64,000 nucleotides of DNA from Sulfitobacter guttiformis. Its GTDB lineage: Bacteria; Pseudomonadota; Alphaproteobacteria; Rhodobacterales; Rhodobacteraceae. Positions within the stretch are counted from its first letter, which is position 1, and each line of letters starts with the position of its first letter. The notes beneath the pieces are model-generated. The model was given only the letters and a program-made list of their open reading frames with translations, made no database searches and was not told the origin of the DNA. Both the position numbers and the translations under genes were made by a program. Positions 36,849 through 45,714 of this stretch are shown piece after piece. The DNA lies in the NCBI RefSeq assembly GCF_003610455.1, contig NZ_RAQK01000001.1, positions 2,418,001 through 2,482,000 of the forward strand, given 5' to 3'.

Positions 36849-37706
36849 CTACTCCGTGCCGAGGGCGTTGATTGCATCCAGCTTTGCCAGTGTTTCGCGT
36901 GCTGTGGCAACATGTAGATTTTCGACGATGCGGCCATCAACAACGGCAACGCCCTGTCCGGTTGCTTCACATTCCTCGAACGCTTCAATCTGCCGGCGGG
37001 CAAGATCGACCTCGGACTCTGAGGGAGAGAAGGCTGCGTTTGCGACCTCGAGCTGGGCAGGATGAATCAGCGTCTTGCCGTCAAAACCCATATCACGACC
37101 CTGCTCACATTCGAGCTTCAGACCCTCGTCATCCTTGAACGCATTATAGACCCCGTCAATGAGCGCAATGCCGTGGGCCTTGCCCGCCAATACACAAAGG
37201 CCCAAACCTGTAAGCATTGGCAAGCGATCGGCGCGGGCACGGCATTGCAGTTCCTTGGCCAGATCGTTGGTTCCCATGACCATGCATTCGAGGAGGCGGT
37301 GTGCTGCGATGGCTGGCGCGTTGAGCATACCAGCAGGTGTTTCCATCATTGCCCACAGAGGTATGTCACCCACGATTTCGGCCAGCGCTTCGAGGTCAGC
37401 AGGTGAATTCACTTTTGGCAGCAAGATAGCGTCCGCGCCCATCGCGGCGGCCGCTTTTGCATCATCGGCGCCCCATTTTGTGTCCAGCCCGTTGATGCGG
37501 ATGATCTTCATTCGCGTGCCGTAGCCGCCCGTTTTCAGCGCTTCGCCAAGTGTTTCGCGCGCCGATACTTTCTCTTCGGGTATCACTGCATCCTCTAGGT
37601 CGAAGATTATGGCGTCAGCGGACAGACCGCGTGCCTTGTCGAGTGCGCGGGGTTTGGAGCCGGGGATATAGAGAACGGAACGCAAAGGGCGGGTGATTGC
37701 AGGCAT
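36849..37706 (-). CDS. mcl2: (3S)-malyl-CoA thioesterase
   Basis: A 285-residue HpcH/CitE-type TIM barrel. RSVLYIPGSKPRALDKARGL, the metal-binding FDLEDAV and MMETPAGMLNAP, and GFDGKTLIHPAQL are present. Length and sequence resemble Mcl2 of Rhodobacter sphaeroides, which hydrolyses (3S)-malyl-CoA to malate and completes the ethylmalonyl-CoA pathway, better than the longer Mcl1 lyase (about 318 residues). The ATG at 37706 has AAGGAG six bases upstream; an open frame to 37985 is ignored. First gene of a four-gene operon with NnrU, DUF1737 and mch. Confidence 0.92.
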   Translation of the reverse strand: MPAITRPLRSVLYIPGSKPRALDKARGLSADAIIFDLEDAVIPEEKVSARETLGEALKTGGYGTRMKIIRINGLDTKWGADDAKAAAAMGADAILLPKVNSPADLEALAEIVGDIPLWAMMETPAGMLNAPAIAAHRLLECMVMGTNDLAKELQCRARADRLPMLTGLGLCVLAGKAHGIALIDGVYNAFKDDEGLKLECEQGRDMGFDGKTLIHPAQLEVANAAFSPSESEVDLARRQIEAFEECEATGQGVAVVDGRIVENLHVATARETLAKLDAINALGTE

Positions 37707-37728
37707 GAGAGGCTCCTTAGTAAATTTG

Positions 37729-37750
37729 GTTGCGCAATAAAGTTGCGCAT
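37729..37750. promoter_or_regulatory. Repeated GTTGCGCA element before mcl2
   Basis: GTTGCGCAAT (37729-37738) and GTTGCGCAT (37742-37750) repeat with a 13-bp period, 23-44 bp before the mcl2 start; the first contains the palindrome TTGCGCAA. The layout resembles the paired TTTGCAAA boxes of ScfR/PccR-type acyl-CoA regulators, but the sequence differs. A similar pair lies before ccr. Confidence 0.5.
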
Positions 37751-37800
37751 AGAGGGGCATTTTAGGCGGTAAACTGCAAGCCAATTCGCGCCGCAGCGCA

Positions 37801-37959
37801 GCGGGAAACAGACCCGCAACACAGCGCGGACGCAGCGTTAGCTGCGTTTTCAGGGCTTGTGGAGCAGGGTCAGGGCACTGTCGGAAAGTGCTGGGGGTCG
37901 ATAAGCCGATCGCTTGTCTGACAGTCCAAGGATCAACTGGCGGGGCGGGCATTCCCGCC
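37801..37959. other. Hairpin-rich stretch between divergent mcl2 and a small exported protein
   Basis: Within the 277 bp between the two starts there are several short perfect hairpins: GCGGG/CCCGC (37801-37817), ACGCAGC/GCTGCGT with a GTTA loop followed by TTT (37830-37850), and GGCGGG/CCCGCC with a CATT loop (37944-37959), plus GCACT/AGTGC near 37880. It could be a structured leader or a small RNA; no open frame stands out. Confidence 0.4.
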
Positions 37960-37983
37960 GCAGCACACTGGAAGGGCACTGAC

Positions 37984-38316
37984 ATGAAACGGATTACTAA
38001 ACTACTGCACCTTGCCGCGCTAACCGGAGCGGCAGTTGTGTATCTTTCTTCAACACAACAACTTGCTGCACGGTCACAACCAAATTGCGGTCCCCGCGAT
38101 GCGGTACTGGCCCAATTGGCGGAGCGCTACGGCGAGACACGCCGGTCTATAGGGATCGGATCTAACAATGCTGTCGTCGAGACGTTCGCAAGCGATGAGA
38201 CCGGTAGTTGGACCATTTTGGTAACGCTTCCGAGCGGATTGACCTGCCTTGTCGCCTCCGGCCAATCATTCGAGCACGTCGTTGAAGCGCTGCCGTCCAA
38301 AGGTAGTGACGCCTGA
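37984..38316 (+). CDS. Small exported protein of unknown function
   Basis: A 110-residue protein with a signal peptide (MKRITKLLHLAALTGAAVVYLSS) and a mature part with two Cys (NCGPRDAV and LTCLVAS). CGPRDAVLAQLAERYGETRRSIGI followed by NAVVETFASDETGSWTILVTLPSGLTCLVASG is a recurring pattern of small alphaproteobacterial secreted proteins; no named domain. ATG at 37984 has GGAAGGG upstream. It converges on a TauE-like transporter gene. Confidence 0.75.
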   Translation: MKRITKLLHLAALTGAAVVYLSSTQQLAARSQPNCGPRDAVLAQLAERYGETRRSIGIGSNNAVVETFASDETGSWTILVTLPSGLTCLVASGQSFEHVVEALPSKGSDA

Positions 38317-38329
38317 GCGTGGCCAGCGG

Positions 38330-39085
38330 TCAGGTCAACCCGTCCCAGATGAGTTTTGTGCCTGTAAGCAAAAGCAATACATAAGTAAGCGCGAAAAATG
38401 CACGCTCCGGCACGATCCGGTGCGCGCGTACCCCAAGCCATGCGCCAAGCAAAGCAAAGGGTGCAAGCACCAGATTGGCCTGCACGGTTTCCAGCGTGAA
38501 CATACCGAGAAAGGCATAGGGAATAAATTTCGCAATGTTCACCGCCCAAAAGATTAGCACGGACGTTGCCTGATATCCGGTTTTATCCAGCCCTCGCGAC
38601 AGCAGGAATACGGCCGCAGGCGGGCCGCCTGCATGGCTGACGAAGCTGGTGAAGCCCACAGTAATGCCCGCAACAAGGCCGGCGCCATCCGACATATGCC
38701 GCTGGCCCATCCGCAACCAGCCCCGTTTGACGCTGATCTGCCACATGACAAACCCGACAGACACGACACCGATCAGGAGCCGCAGAAAATCAGGTGAGGC
38801 TATGCGGTAGAGGGCGGCGCCAAGGACAACTCCGGGCAGTGCGCCTGAAATCACCAAAACCGCCTCACGGCGGTGCCAGCGGCCCCAATAGGGTCTGAGC
38901 GAGGCCACATCGATCAGCATCAGCAGCGGCAGCATCACACCAAGGGCCAGACCCGGATCAACTACAATCGCCAGAACAGAGGAAGCCGCAAAAGCCGCCC
39001 CCGAGCCGAACCCGCCTTTGGAGATCCCTGCAAACAATACTGCAGGGCCTGCGATGGCAAAGAACCACAGGTCGAGAATGAGCAT
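38330..39085 (-). CDS. TauE/SafE-family (TSUP) membrane transporter
   Basis: A 251-residue protein with about seven to eight membrane segments arranged as two similar halves. KGGFGSGAAFAASSVLAIVVDP near the start and GFTSFVSHAGGPPAAVFLLSRGL in the second half are the two TSUP repeat motifs. The family exports sulfite, sulfonate-derived anions or other organic anions; no substrate clue exists here. Stand-alone gene. Confidence 0.88.
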   Translation of the reverse strand: MLILDLWFFAIAGPAVLFAGISKGGFGSGAAFAASSVLAIVVDPGLALGVMLPLLMLIDVASLRPYWGRWHRREAVLVISGALPGVVLGAALYRIASPDFLRLLIGVVSVGFVMWQISVKRGWLRMGQRHMSDGAGLVAGITVGFTSFVSHAGGPPAAVFLLSRGLDKTGYQATSVLIFWAVNIAKFIPYAFLGMFTLETVQANLVLAPFALLGAWLGVRAHRIVPERAFFALTYVLLLLTGTKLIWDGLT

Positions 39086-39186
39086 CTATGCCTCTTGAAT
39101 TTGCGCGTTTGTGCTTATGTGTGACATGTAGTTGACTGCTGACCAACTGCTGATTTCGGATATTTGTCCTTTGGGAGGACCACATT

Positions 39187-39618
39187 ATGAACAGTTTTTT
39201 TACCTCGGCCGCATTGATGGTCGCTTTGGCTGGCCCGGCGTTCGCTCAGTCTCAGGAAACTGAGGTCGGGAGTGTGAAGATGTCCGAGGCCAGCCTGCTG
39301 GTAGGCGAGATGATCGGCGAGGCTGTCTATAACTTTCGGGGCCGTCCCAATACAGAAGAGCGGATGCCCCTGTCAGGACTGGAACGGTTCGAGCGGGTCG
39401 CGACGATCAAGGATGTGATGATTAACGCTGACGGCACTGTCGAGGCGCTGGTGCTGAGTGTGGGTGGCTTTTGGGGGCTGGCAGATCATGAAGTGACGGC
39501 CGCGATCGATGGCGTCAGTGTTGTCACCGATGTGCGGGGGGACAAATATTTTGTGATCTACGCCTACGATGAAACTCTTCGTAGCGCGCCGCGGTTTAAC
39601 AAGTTCGACATCGAGTGA
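39187..39618 (+). CDS. Exported PRC-barrel domain protein 1
   Basis: A 143-residue protein with a signal peptide (MNSFFTSAALMVALAGPAFAQ) and a PRC-barrel-like region: LVGEMIGEAVYNFRG, then VATIKDVMINADGTVEALVLSVGGFWGLADHEVT. PRC-barrels bind RNA, proteins or photosynthetic reaction centres, and small exported copies are abundant in Rhodobacterales with no known role. The downstream gene encodes a second protein of the same design, so they are probably paralogues. Confidence 0.85.
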   Translation: MNSFFTSAALMVALAGPAFAQSQETEVGSVKMSEASLLVGEMIGEAVYNFRGRPNTEERMPLSGLERFERVATIKDVMINADGTVEALVLSVGGFWGLADHEVTAAIDGVSVVTDVRGDKYFVIYAYDETLRSAPRFNKFDIE

Positions 39619-39665
39619 GTGCACGTTGACATTGTAAACAAGGCTGGCGCGGAAGCACAAATTAA

Positions 39666-39683
39666 TTTCACACTTTTGTGAAA
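39666..39683. promoter_or_regulatory. TTTCACA/TGTGAAA inverted repeat upstream of the second PRC gene
   Basis: TTTCACA (39666-39672) and TGTGAAA (39677-39683) form a perfect 7-bp repeat with a 4-base spacer, 77-94 bp before the second PRC-barrel gene. It could be an operator or a hairpin ending the first PRC transcript; it lacks a T-run. Confidence 0.4.
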
Positions 39684-39759
39684 ATACTGGAACCATTTTG
39701 TCGCAGCAGGAGTTGGTATGTCAGAAGTTACGATGATATAACAACAACTTAGGAGATAT

Positions 39760-40308
39760 ATGATGAAAAAGTTTCTGACATCCACCGCAGTAATTCTGGC
39801 AATGACCGCACCTGCATTTGCGGAGTCACACTCAGCTGCGACGACTGACACAGATGCTGCTGTAAGCACCGATACAAACGCCGCAACGGCAGATACCAAT
39901 GTTGCAACAACAAGCGACACAAACGTTGTCACAACAGACATGAACATGGAAATCGGTTCGGTGATGGCGCAGCCAACTGACCTGTTTGCATCGAACCTGA
40001 TCGGCATGCGTATTTACAGCGTGGAAGCCGACATGGACTACAATGCCGAAGTTGCGGATGGCGCTGAGACAGAATGGGACGACCTTGGCGAGATCAACGA
40101 CATCATCGTGACTGCAGACGGTCGGGTCTCGGCTGTGATTCTCGGCATCGGCGGGTTCCTCGGCATAGGCGAGCGTGACGTGTCTGTTCCAATGGGTGCA
40201 ATCAACTTTGTACAAGAAGAAGGTGATAGCGATGATTACTTCTTGGTCGTGAAAAGCTCGAAAGAGCAGCTGGAAGCAGCACCGGCCTTTGAGCGCGACG
40301 CCATGTAA
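39760..40308 (+). CDS. Exported PRC-barrel domain protein 2 with Thr/Asp-rich linker
   Basis: A 182-residue protein with a signal peptide (MMKKFLTSTAVILAMTAPAFA), a 40-residue linker of repeated TDT, TDTNA and DTNV units (about 27-62), then a PRC-barrel with LIGMRIYSVEADM, DLGEINDIIVTADGRVSAVILGIGGFLGIGERDV. Two adjacent ATGs exist; the second (39763) has better spacing to GGAG. The conserved core matches the upstream protein, so this is a tandem duplicate that gained the linker. A terminator follows. Confidence 0.85.
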   Translation: MMKKFLTSTAVILAMTAPAFAESHSAATTDTDAAVSTDTNAATADTNVATTSDTNVVTTDMNMEIGSVMAQPTDLFASNLIGMRIYSVEADMDYNAEVADGAETEWDDLGEINDIIVTADGRVSAVILGIGGFLGIGERDVSVPMGAINFVQEEGDSDDYFLVVKSSKEQLEAAPAFERDAM

Positions 40309-40363
40309 ATCGCAATTTGTTCTGTGACTTCAATCCCCTGAAGAAATCGGAACAATAGCGTGA

Positions 40364-41455
<1,092 letters not shown>

Positions 41456-41476
41456 ACGGTCCGGTCAGTCCGGTTC

Positions 41477-41508
41477 AAAGGCGTGCCTCTTCGGGCGCGC
41501 CTTTTTTT
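41477..41508 (+). terminator. Rho-independent terminator after mdh
   Basis: AAAGGCGTGCC and GGGCGCGCCTTT form a stem with two G-U pairs around a short TCTTC-like loop, followed by a run of T, 21 bp after the mdh stop. Confidence 0.88.
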
Positions 41509-41534
41509 GGGGGATTCTGTACTTGGGCTTGATG

Positions 41535-41566
41535 GCTGTGATCACAGCTGAGAGCGTGTGATCACA
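41535..41566. promoter_or_regulatory. Paired GTGATCAC palindromes upstream of sdhC
   Basis: GCTGTGATCACAGC (41535-41548) is a perfect 14-bp palindrome, and TGTGATCACA (41557-41566) repeats its core; the GTGATCAC centres are 20 bp apart. They lie 128-159 bp before sdhC, behind the mdh terminator. The same core pair with 21-bp spacing lies before sucC, and both sites share TGTGATCACAAAAT, so a common regulator of these TCA operons is likely. Confidence 0.78.
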
Positions 41567-41693
41567 AAATTACCAAGCTACGATAGTTTTACTGGAAATT
41601 TGCCGAAACACGGCCGTGAATCCCAGTATGCCCCCGTGACAGTGCCGAAAAATACGTTAGTAGTATTGGCAAGTAGCCACAAAGGAGCCTGAT

Positions 41694-42077
41694 ATGGCCG
41701 ATGTGAACCGGGGCAACCGCCCCTTGTCGCCACACCTTTCGATATACCGCCCGCAGTTGACGTCGATGACTTCTATTCTCACGCGGATCACGGGCAACGC
41801 GATGTTGATCTCTGCCTTGCTGATCGTCTGGTGGTTTCTTGCCGCTGCGAGCGGTCCTGACGCCTTTGCGACTGCAAACGGGTTTTTGACCAGTTGGTTC
41901 GGTGATCTGGTGATGTTTTTCTCTGTGCTGGGGTTGTGGTATCACACGCTGGCCGGTGTACGGCATCTGATCTGGGATAATGCAGTGATGATGGATATTC
42001 CAACAGCGGAAAAGTTGGGCTGGGCCTGCATCGGTGGGTCGGTTTTGCTGACGCTGATCACTGTTATCGCGCTTTGA
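41694..42077 (+). CDS. sdhC: Succinate dehydrogenase cytochrome b556 subunit
   Basis: A 127-residue membrane anchor with three membrane segments. RPLSPHLSIYRPQLTSMTSILTRITG holds the quinone-side Ser/Arg motif, and HTLAGVRHLIWD gives the haem-ligand His of SdhC. ATG at 41694 follows AAAGGAG. First gene of the sdh operon, 11 bp before sdhD. Confidence 0.95.
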   Translation: MADVNRGNRPLSPHLSIYRPQLTSMTSILTRITGNAMLISALLIVWWFLAAASGPDAFATANGFLTSWFGDLVMFFSVLGLWYHTLAGVRHLIWDNAVMMDIPTAEKLGWACIGGSVLLTLITVIAL

Positions 42078-42087
42078 GGAGAGAAAT

Positions 42088-42459
42088 ATGGCTTATTTGA
42101 CTGACCGCAAACGCGCGATGGGGCTTGGTTCTGCCAAGAGCGGCTCGGCGCATCATTGGTCGATGACCATCAGCTCGGTCGCGTTGCTGATCCTGTTGCC
42201 GCTGTTTGTGTTTACATTCGGCGCTGCCTTGGGCGGCACATACGAGGAAATCCTCGCCTATTATGCGCGGCCTTTCCCCGCGATTGTGGCGGCGCTTACG
42301 GTTCTCGTCACATTCAAGCATTTCAACGATGGTGTGCGCACCTTGCTTGAGGATTATGTGCACGGACTGGCACAAAAAATATCCATCGTCGTTATGACTT
42401 GCGTGAGCTACGGCGCTGCCGCAGTTGGCATATTCGCGATTGCGCGTTTGGCCCTTTAG
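42088..42459 (+). CDS. sdhD: Succinate dehydrogenase hydrophobic anchor subunit
   Basis: A 123-residue anchor with three membrane segments. GSAKSGSAHHWSMTISSVALLILLP at the start and VTFKHFNDGVRTLLEDYVHG, containing the haem/quinone-site residues, match alphaproteobacterial SdhD. ATG at 42088 follows GGAGAGAA. A 184-bp gap with a small CGCGG/CCGCG hairpin near 42530 separates it from sdhA; I see no gene in it. Confidence 0.94.
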   Translation: MAYLTDRKRAMGLGSAKSGSAHHWSMTISSVALLILLPLFVFTFGAALGGTYEEILAYYARPFPAIVAALTVLVTFKHFNDGVRTLLEDYVHGLAQKISIVVMTCVSYGAAAVGIFAIARLAL

Positions 42460-42643
42460 GGCTGCGACAAATGGCGTTGCGGATTGACCTGTCAGAGGCC
42501 GCGAGCCATGCTAAGTCTCGATAAAACGCGGGTCGCTCCGCGATAGGGATTACCAGTGGATTTGGCGCATAGTGCGCCGCAGATATAGACAGGGTCGAAC
42601 GCTGCATGGCGGATGTGACCCCAAGCTTTGAAGAGGGCGCGAT

Positions 42644-44449
42644 ATGGCTGCTTATGAGTATGAGACCCATGAATACGACGTTGTTGTAGTAGGAGCGGGA
42701 GGCGCGGGCCTTCGCGCAACGCTGGGTATGGCGGAGCAGGGGCTGAAAACGGCCTGTATCTCGAAAGTGTTCCCGACACGCTCGCACACTGTGGCCGCGC
42801 AGGGCGGTATCGCTGCATCGCTGAGCAACATGGGGCCAGATAGCTGGCAGTGGCATATGTATGACACGGTCAAGGGGTCGGATTGGCTCGGTGATACGGA
42901 CGCGATGGAGTATCTGGCGCGCGAAGCACCGAAGGCCGTTTACGAACTGGAGCATTACGGTGTGCCGTTCTCGCGCACCGAAGAGGGAAAGATTTATCAG
43001 CGCCCATTCGGGGGTCACACAACCGAATTCGGTGAGGGCCCGCCAGTGCAGCGGACCTGTGCTGCGGCCGACCGGACCGGTCACGCAATATTGCACACGC
43101 TCTATGGTCAGAGCCTCAAGCACAACGCGGAATTCTATATCGAATATTTCGCTATTGATTTGGTGATGTCGGATGACGGTGTATGCCAAGGCGTCCTTTG
43201 CTGGAAGCTCGATGATGGTACGATGCACCTGTTTTCGGCCAAGATGGTCGTTCTGGCTACGGGCGGTTATGGCCGTGCTTATTTCTCTGCAACTTCCGCG
43301 CACACCTGTACCGGTGATGGCGGCGGTATGACGGCGCGGGCTGGTTTGCCGCTTCAGGATATGGAATTCGTGCAGTTCCATCCCACCGGCATTTATGGCG
43401 CGGGCTGTTTGATAACCGAAGGCGCACGCGGAGAGGGTGGATATCTCACCAACTCCGAGGGCGAGCGCTTCATGGAGCGCTACGCGCCCACCTACAAAGA
43501 CCTCGCATCACGTGATGTTGTTTCGCGCTGTATGACGATGGAGATCCGCGAAGGCCGCGGCGTGGGTGAGAAGGGGGATCACATCCACCTGCACCTCAAC
43601 CACCTTCCGCCGGAAACGCTTGATCTGCGTCTTCCCGGTATCTCTGAATCTGCGCGAATTTTTGCGGGCGTCGATCTGACAAAAGAGCCGATCCCGGTTC
43701 TGCCGACTGTCCACTACAACATGGGTGGCATTCCAACCAATTATTGGGGCGAGGTGCTGGCGCCGACTAAAGACAAGCCTGACAATATCTCCCCCGGCCT
43801 GATGGCTGTGGGCGAAGCGGGCTGTGCGTCTGTGCACGGGGCGAACCGCCTTGGTTCCAATTCTTTGATTGACCTTGTGGTGTTTGGCCGCGCTGCTGCG
43901 ATCCGGGCAGCACAGATTGTGGATCCAAAAACACCGGTACCAACGCCGAGCAAACGCTCCATCGAAGCTGCCTTCTCTCGCTTTGACGGGTTGCGCTATG
44001 CCAAAGGCCATGTCCCCACAGCCGAGCTGCGCCTTGAAATGCAGCAGACTATGCAGGCCGATGCCGCGGTATTCCGTACGGACAAGACCCTCGCAGAGGG
44101 TGAGGAAAAGATGAAAAGTGTCGCGGGTAAGTTGTCGGACATCAAGGTCACCGATACTTCGATGGTATGGAACTCCGATCTGATGGAAACTCTGGAGCTC
44201 ACGAACCTGATGCCAAATGCGGTGGCCACCATTACCGCGGCGGCAGCGCGTAAAGAAAGTCGTGGCGCCCACGCCCATGAGGATTATCCAAACCGTGACG
44301 ATGAGAACTGGCGCAAGCACAGCTTGATCTGGTTCAAGGGTAACGAGGCAAGCCTTGGTTTCCGTGGTGTACATCTGAAGCCGCTGACCAGCCACAACGA
44401 GGGCGGTATCGACCTCAAGAAAATCGCACCCAAAGCGCGGGTATACTAA
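42644..44449 (+). CDS. sdhA: Succinate dehydrogenase flavoprotein subunit
   Basis: A 601-residue flavoprotein that oxidises succinate to fumarate. [15 protein letters not shown] binds [16 protein letters not shown] carries the covalently flavinylated His48, and [21 protein letters not shown] and [19 protein letters not shown] are active-site and FAD segments. Its stop is two bases before the sulfotransferase-like gene, so the operon continues. Confidence 0.97.
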   Translation: MAAYEYETHEYDVVVVGAGGAGLRATLGMAEQGLKTACISKVFPTRSHTVAAQGGIAASLSNMGPDSWQWHMYDTVKGSDWLGDTDAMEYLAREAPKAVYELEHYGVPFSRTEEGKIYQRPFGGHTTEFGEGPPVQRTCAAADRTGHAILHTLYGQSLKHNAEFYIEYFAIDLVMSDDGVCQGVLCWKLDDGTMHLFSAKMVVLATGGYGRAYFSATSAHTCTGDGGGMTARAGLPLQDMEFVQFHPTGIYGAGCLITEGARGEGGYLTNSEGERFMERYAPTYKDLASRDVVSRCMTMEIREGRGVGEKGDHIHLHLNHLPPETLDLRLPGISESARIFAGVDLTKEPIPVLPTVHYNMGGIPTNYWGEVLAPTKDKPDNISPGLMAVGEAGCASVHGANRLGSNSLIDLVVFGRAAAIRAAQIVDPKTPVPTPSKRSIEAAFSRFDGLRYAKGHVPTAELRLEMQQTMQADAAVFRTDKTLAEGEEKMKSVAGKLSDIKVTDTSMVWNSDLMETLELTNLMPNAVATITAAAARKESRGAHAHEDYPNRDDENWRKHSLIWFKGNEASLGFRGVHLKPLTSHNEGGIDLKKIAPKARVY

Positions 44450-44451
44450 GC

Positions 44452-45348
44452 ATGAACGTGGCGGCGCAGACACAGGCATCGTGGCCGCAGGCGGGTTTTT
44501 CCCCCGTCTGTGCGCTACAGGTGTTTGGTATGCGCCGCTCGGGCAACCACGCGATAATCGATTGGCTGATGCGTAATTCCCCCGACGGGGCGACCGGTGG
44601 CGTTTTCTATAACAACTGCAAGTTTGGCAAAAATCCCGAGCGTGCTTTTGGCTCGCTTGATGTGTATGATGCCAATCGTGAGGTTACACCTCACAAGGAT
44701 ATAACGGATAAGGCGCGCATCATGCAGGCCGGTTCTGCGCCCATGGTGATCGTATCCTACGAGGATCGTATGCCTGAGCCACAAGGGCAGGCTCAAAAAG
44801 CCAGTGACGGTTTCAAAAATACCGACTTTTCATATCAGGTGATCATCTACCGCAGCTTTCTGAATTGGTCTGCAAGCCTGCTGGCCAAGCTCAAGAAAAA
44901 TGCCGGTTACGGAATGACCGACCGCATGCGCATTATGATGCTGGCCCTGAACGGTTATATTGAGGGCCTGGACAAGGTAGCGAGCAAGCGGGAAGTCCGC
45001 GCAATCTGCTATGATGAGTGGATGACCTCCGAATGCTACCGGAGCGAAACACTTGCCAGCCTTGGGCTGCCGGTGCGCGATCTGGATCGTGGAAATGTCC
45101 GCCGTTACGGGGGTGGTTCCTCGTTTCAAGGCAAGGGCGTGTCAGCGGACAACCTTGGCTCTACTTCACGAGATGCGGAGATGGCAGAAGACCCCGAATA
45201 CCAGCTTTTGCTATGGACGGCGGCCCATGACCTTCAATTCATGGAGCGGCTGATCCCGCATTTCGAAGCGGATGCCGAACGTCTTGCGACACTTGCCGAA
45301 ACATCGAAACTGCACATAAAGCTCCCGCCTCGAAAGGCTCATGTATGA
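44452..45348 (+). CDS. Sulfotransferase-like P-loop protein inserted between sdhA and sdhB
   Basis: A 298-residue soluble protein. FGMRRSGNHAIIDWLM (residues 25-40) resembles the 5'-phosphosulfate loop of PAPS-dependent sulfotransferases and related kinases, and YQVIIYRSFLNWSASLLAKL (about 127-146) looks like the 3'-phosphate site (R ... S). No other motif is clear, so a sulfotransferase fold is an inference and substrate unknown. It begins two bases after the sdhA stop and ends overlapping the lipoprotein gene as ATGA, so it is fully embedded in the sdh transcript. Confidence 0.72.
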   Translation: MNVAAQTQASWPQAGFSPVCALQVFGMRRSGNHAIIDWLMRNSPDGATGGVFYNNCKFGKNPERAFGSLDVYDANREVTPHKDITDKARIMQAGSAPMVIVSYEDRMPEPQGQAQKASDGFKNTDFSYQVIIYRSFLNWSASLLAKLKKNAGYGMTDRMRIMMLALNGYIEGLDKVASKREVRAICYDEWMTSECYRSETLASLGLPVRDLDRGNVRRYGGGSSFQGKGVSADNLGSTSRDAEMAEDPEYQLLLWTAAHDLQFMERLIPHFEADAERLATLAETSKLHIKLPPRKAHV

Positions 45349-45668
45349 TACGCGCAATAATGTTTTCGGTGGCCTTGGTTTTAACAGGCTGTACAGAAAT
45401 CGAGAGTGTCGCAGACCGCACTGGCCGCCAAGCCGCCACTTCTGTTGTCACCGAGGTTATTGCAATCAACTTCCCTCAGGTGCCAAAGCCGCTGATCGAA
45501 GCTTTTACGGGCTGCGTGGTTGATAATGCCCAAGCCCTTGAAGTCCGCGAATTGGCGAAAGCATCCGTTGTTGGTGTAGACGAAACAACAGTGGCTACCG
45601 TGCGCAATGTGCTGTCACGGCCTGAAACACAAACCTGCCTGCGCAACCGCGCAACAACTGTATTCTAG
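45345..45668 (+). CDS. Lipoprotein in the sdh operon
   Basis: A 107-residue protein whose ATG at 45345 overlaps the preceding stop. [16 protein letters not shown] gives a lipoprotein signal with lipobox LTGC; the mature part has a Cys pair (TGCVVDNAQ and QTCLRNRA). It resembles no family I know. Located 46 bp before sdhB, it parallels the small lipoproteins in the argH and suc operons of this window. Confidence 0.75.
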   Translation: MIRAIMFSVALVLTGCTEIESVADRTGRQAATSVVTEVIAINFPQVPKPLIEAFTGCVVDNAQALEVRELAKASVVGVDETTVATVRNVLSRPETQTCLRNRATTVF

Positions 45669-45714
45669 AATTTCGCGGAGAAATCCGCGCCGACTGACCC
45701 AAAGGAACAGCATC

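Noticed and set aside
39842..39945. Thr/Asp repeats as a DNA tandem repeat or CRISPR
   Set aside because: The similarity is at protein level (TDT, DTN units) inside an open frame with irregular DNA spacing; no identical repeats with unique spacers.
41535..41566. CRP (TGTGA-N6-TCACA) or FNR (TTGAT-N4-ATCAA) site as explanation for the GTGATCAC palindromes
   Set aside because: The half-sites are directly adjacent (no 6-bp spacer) and lack the FNR TTGAT halves, so neither standard motif fits.
42392..43381. 329-codon minus-strand frame opposite sdhA
   Set aside because: Antisense shadow of sdhA without start signals or recognisable domain.
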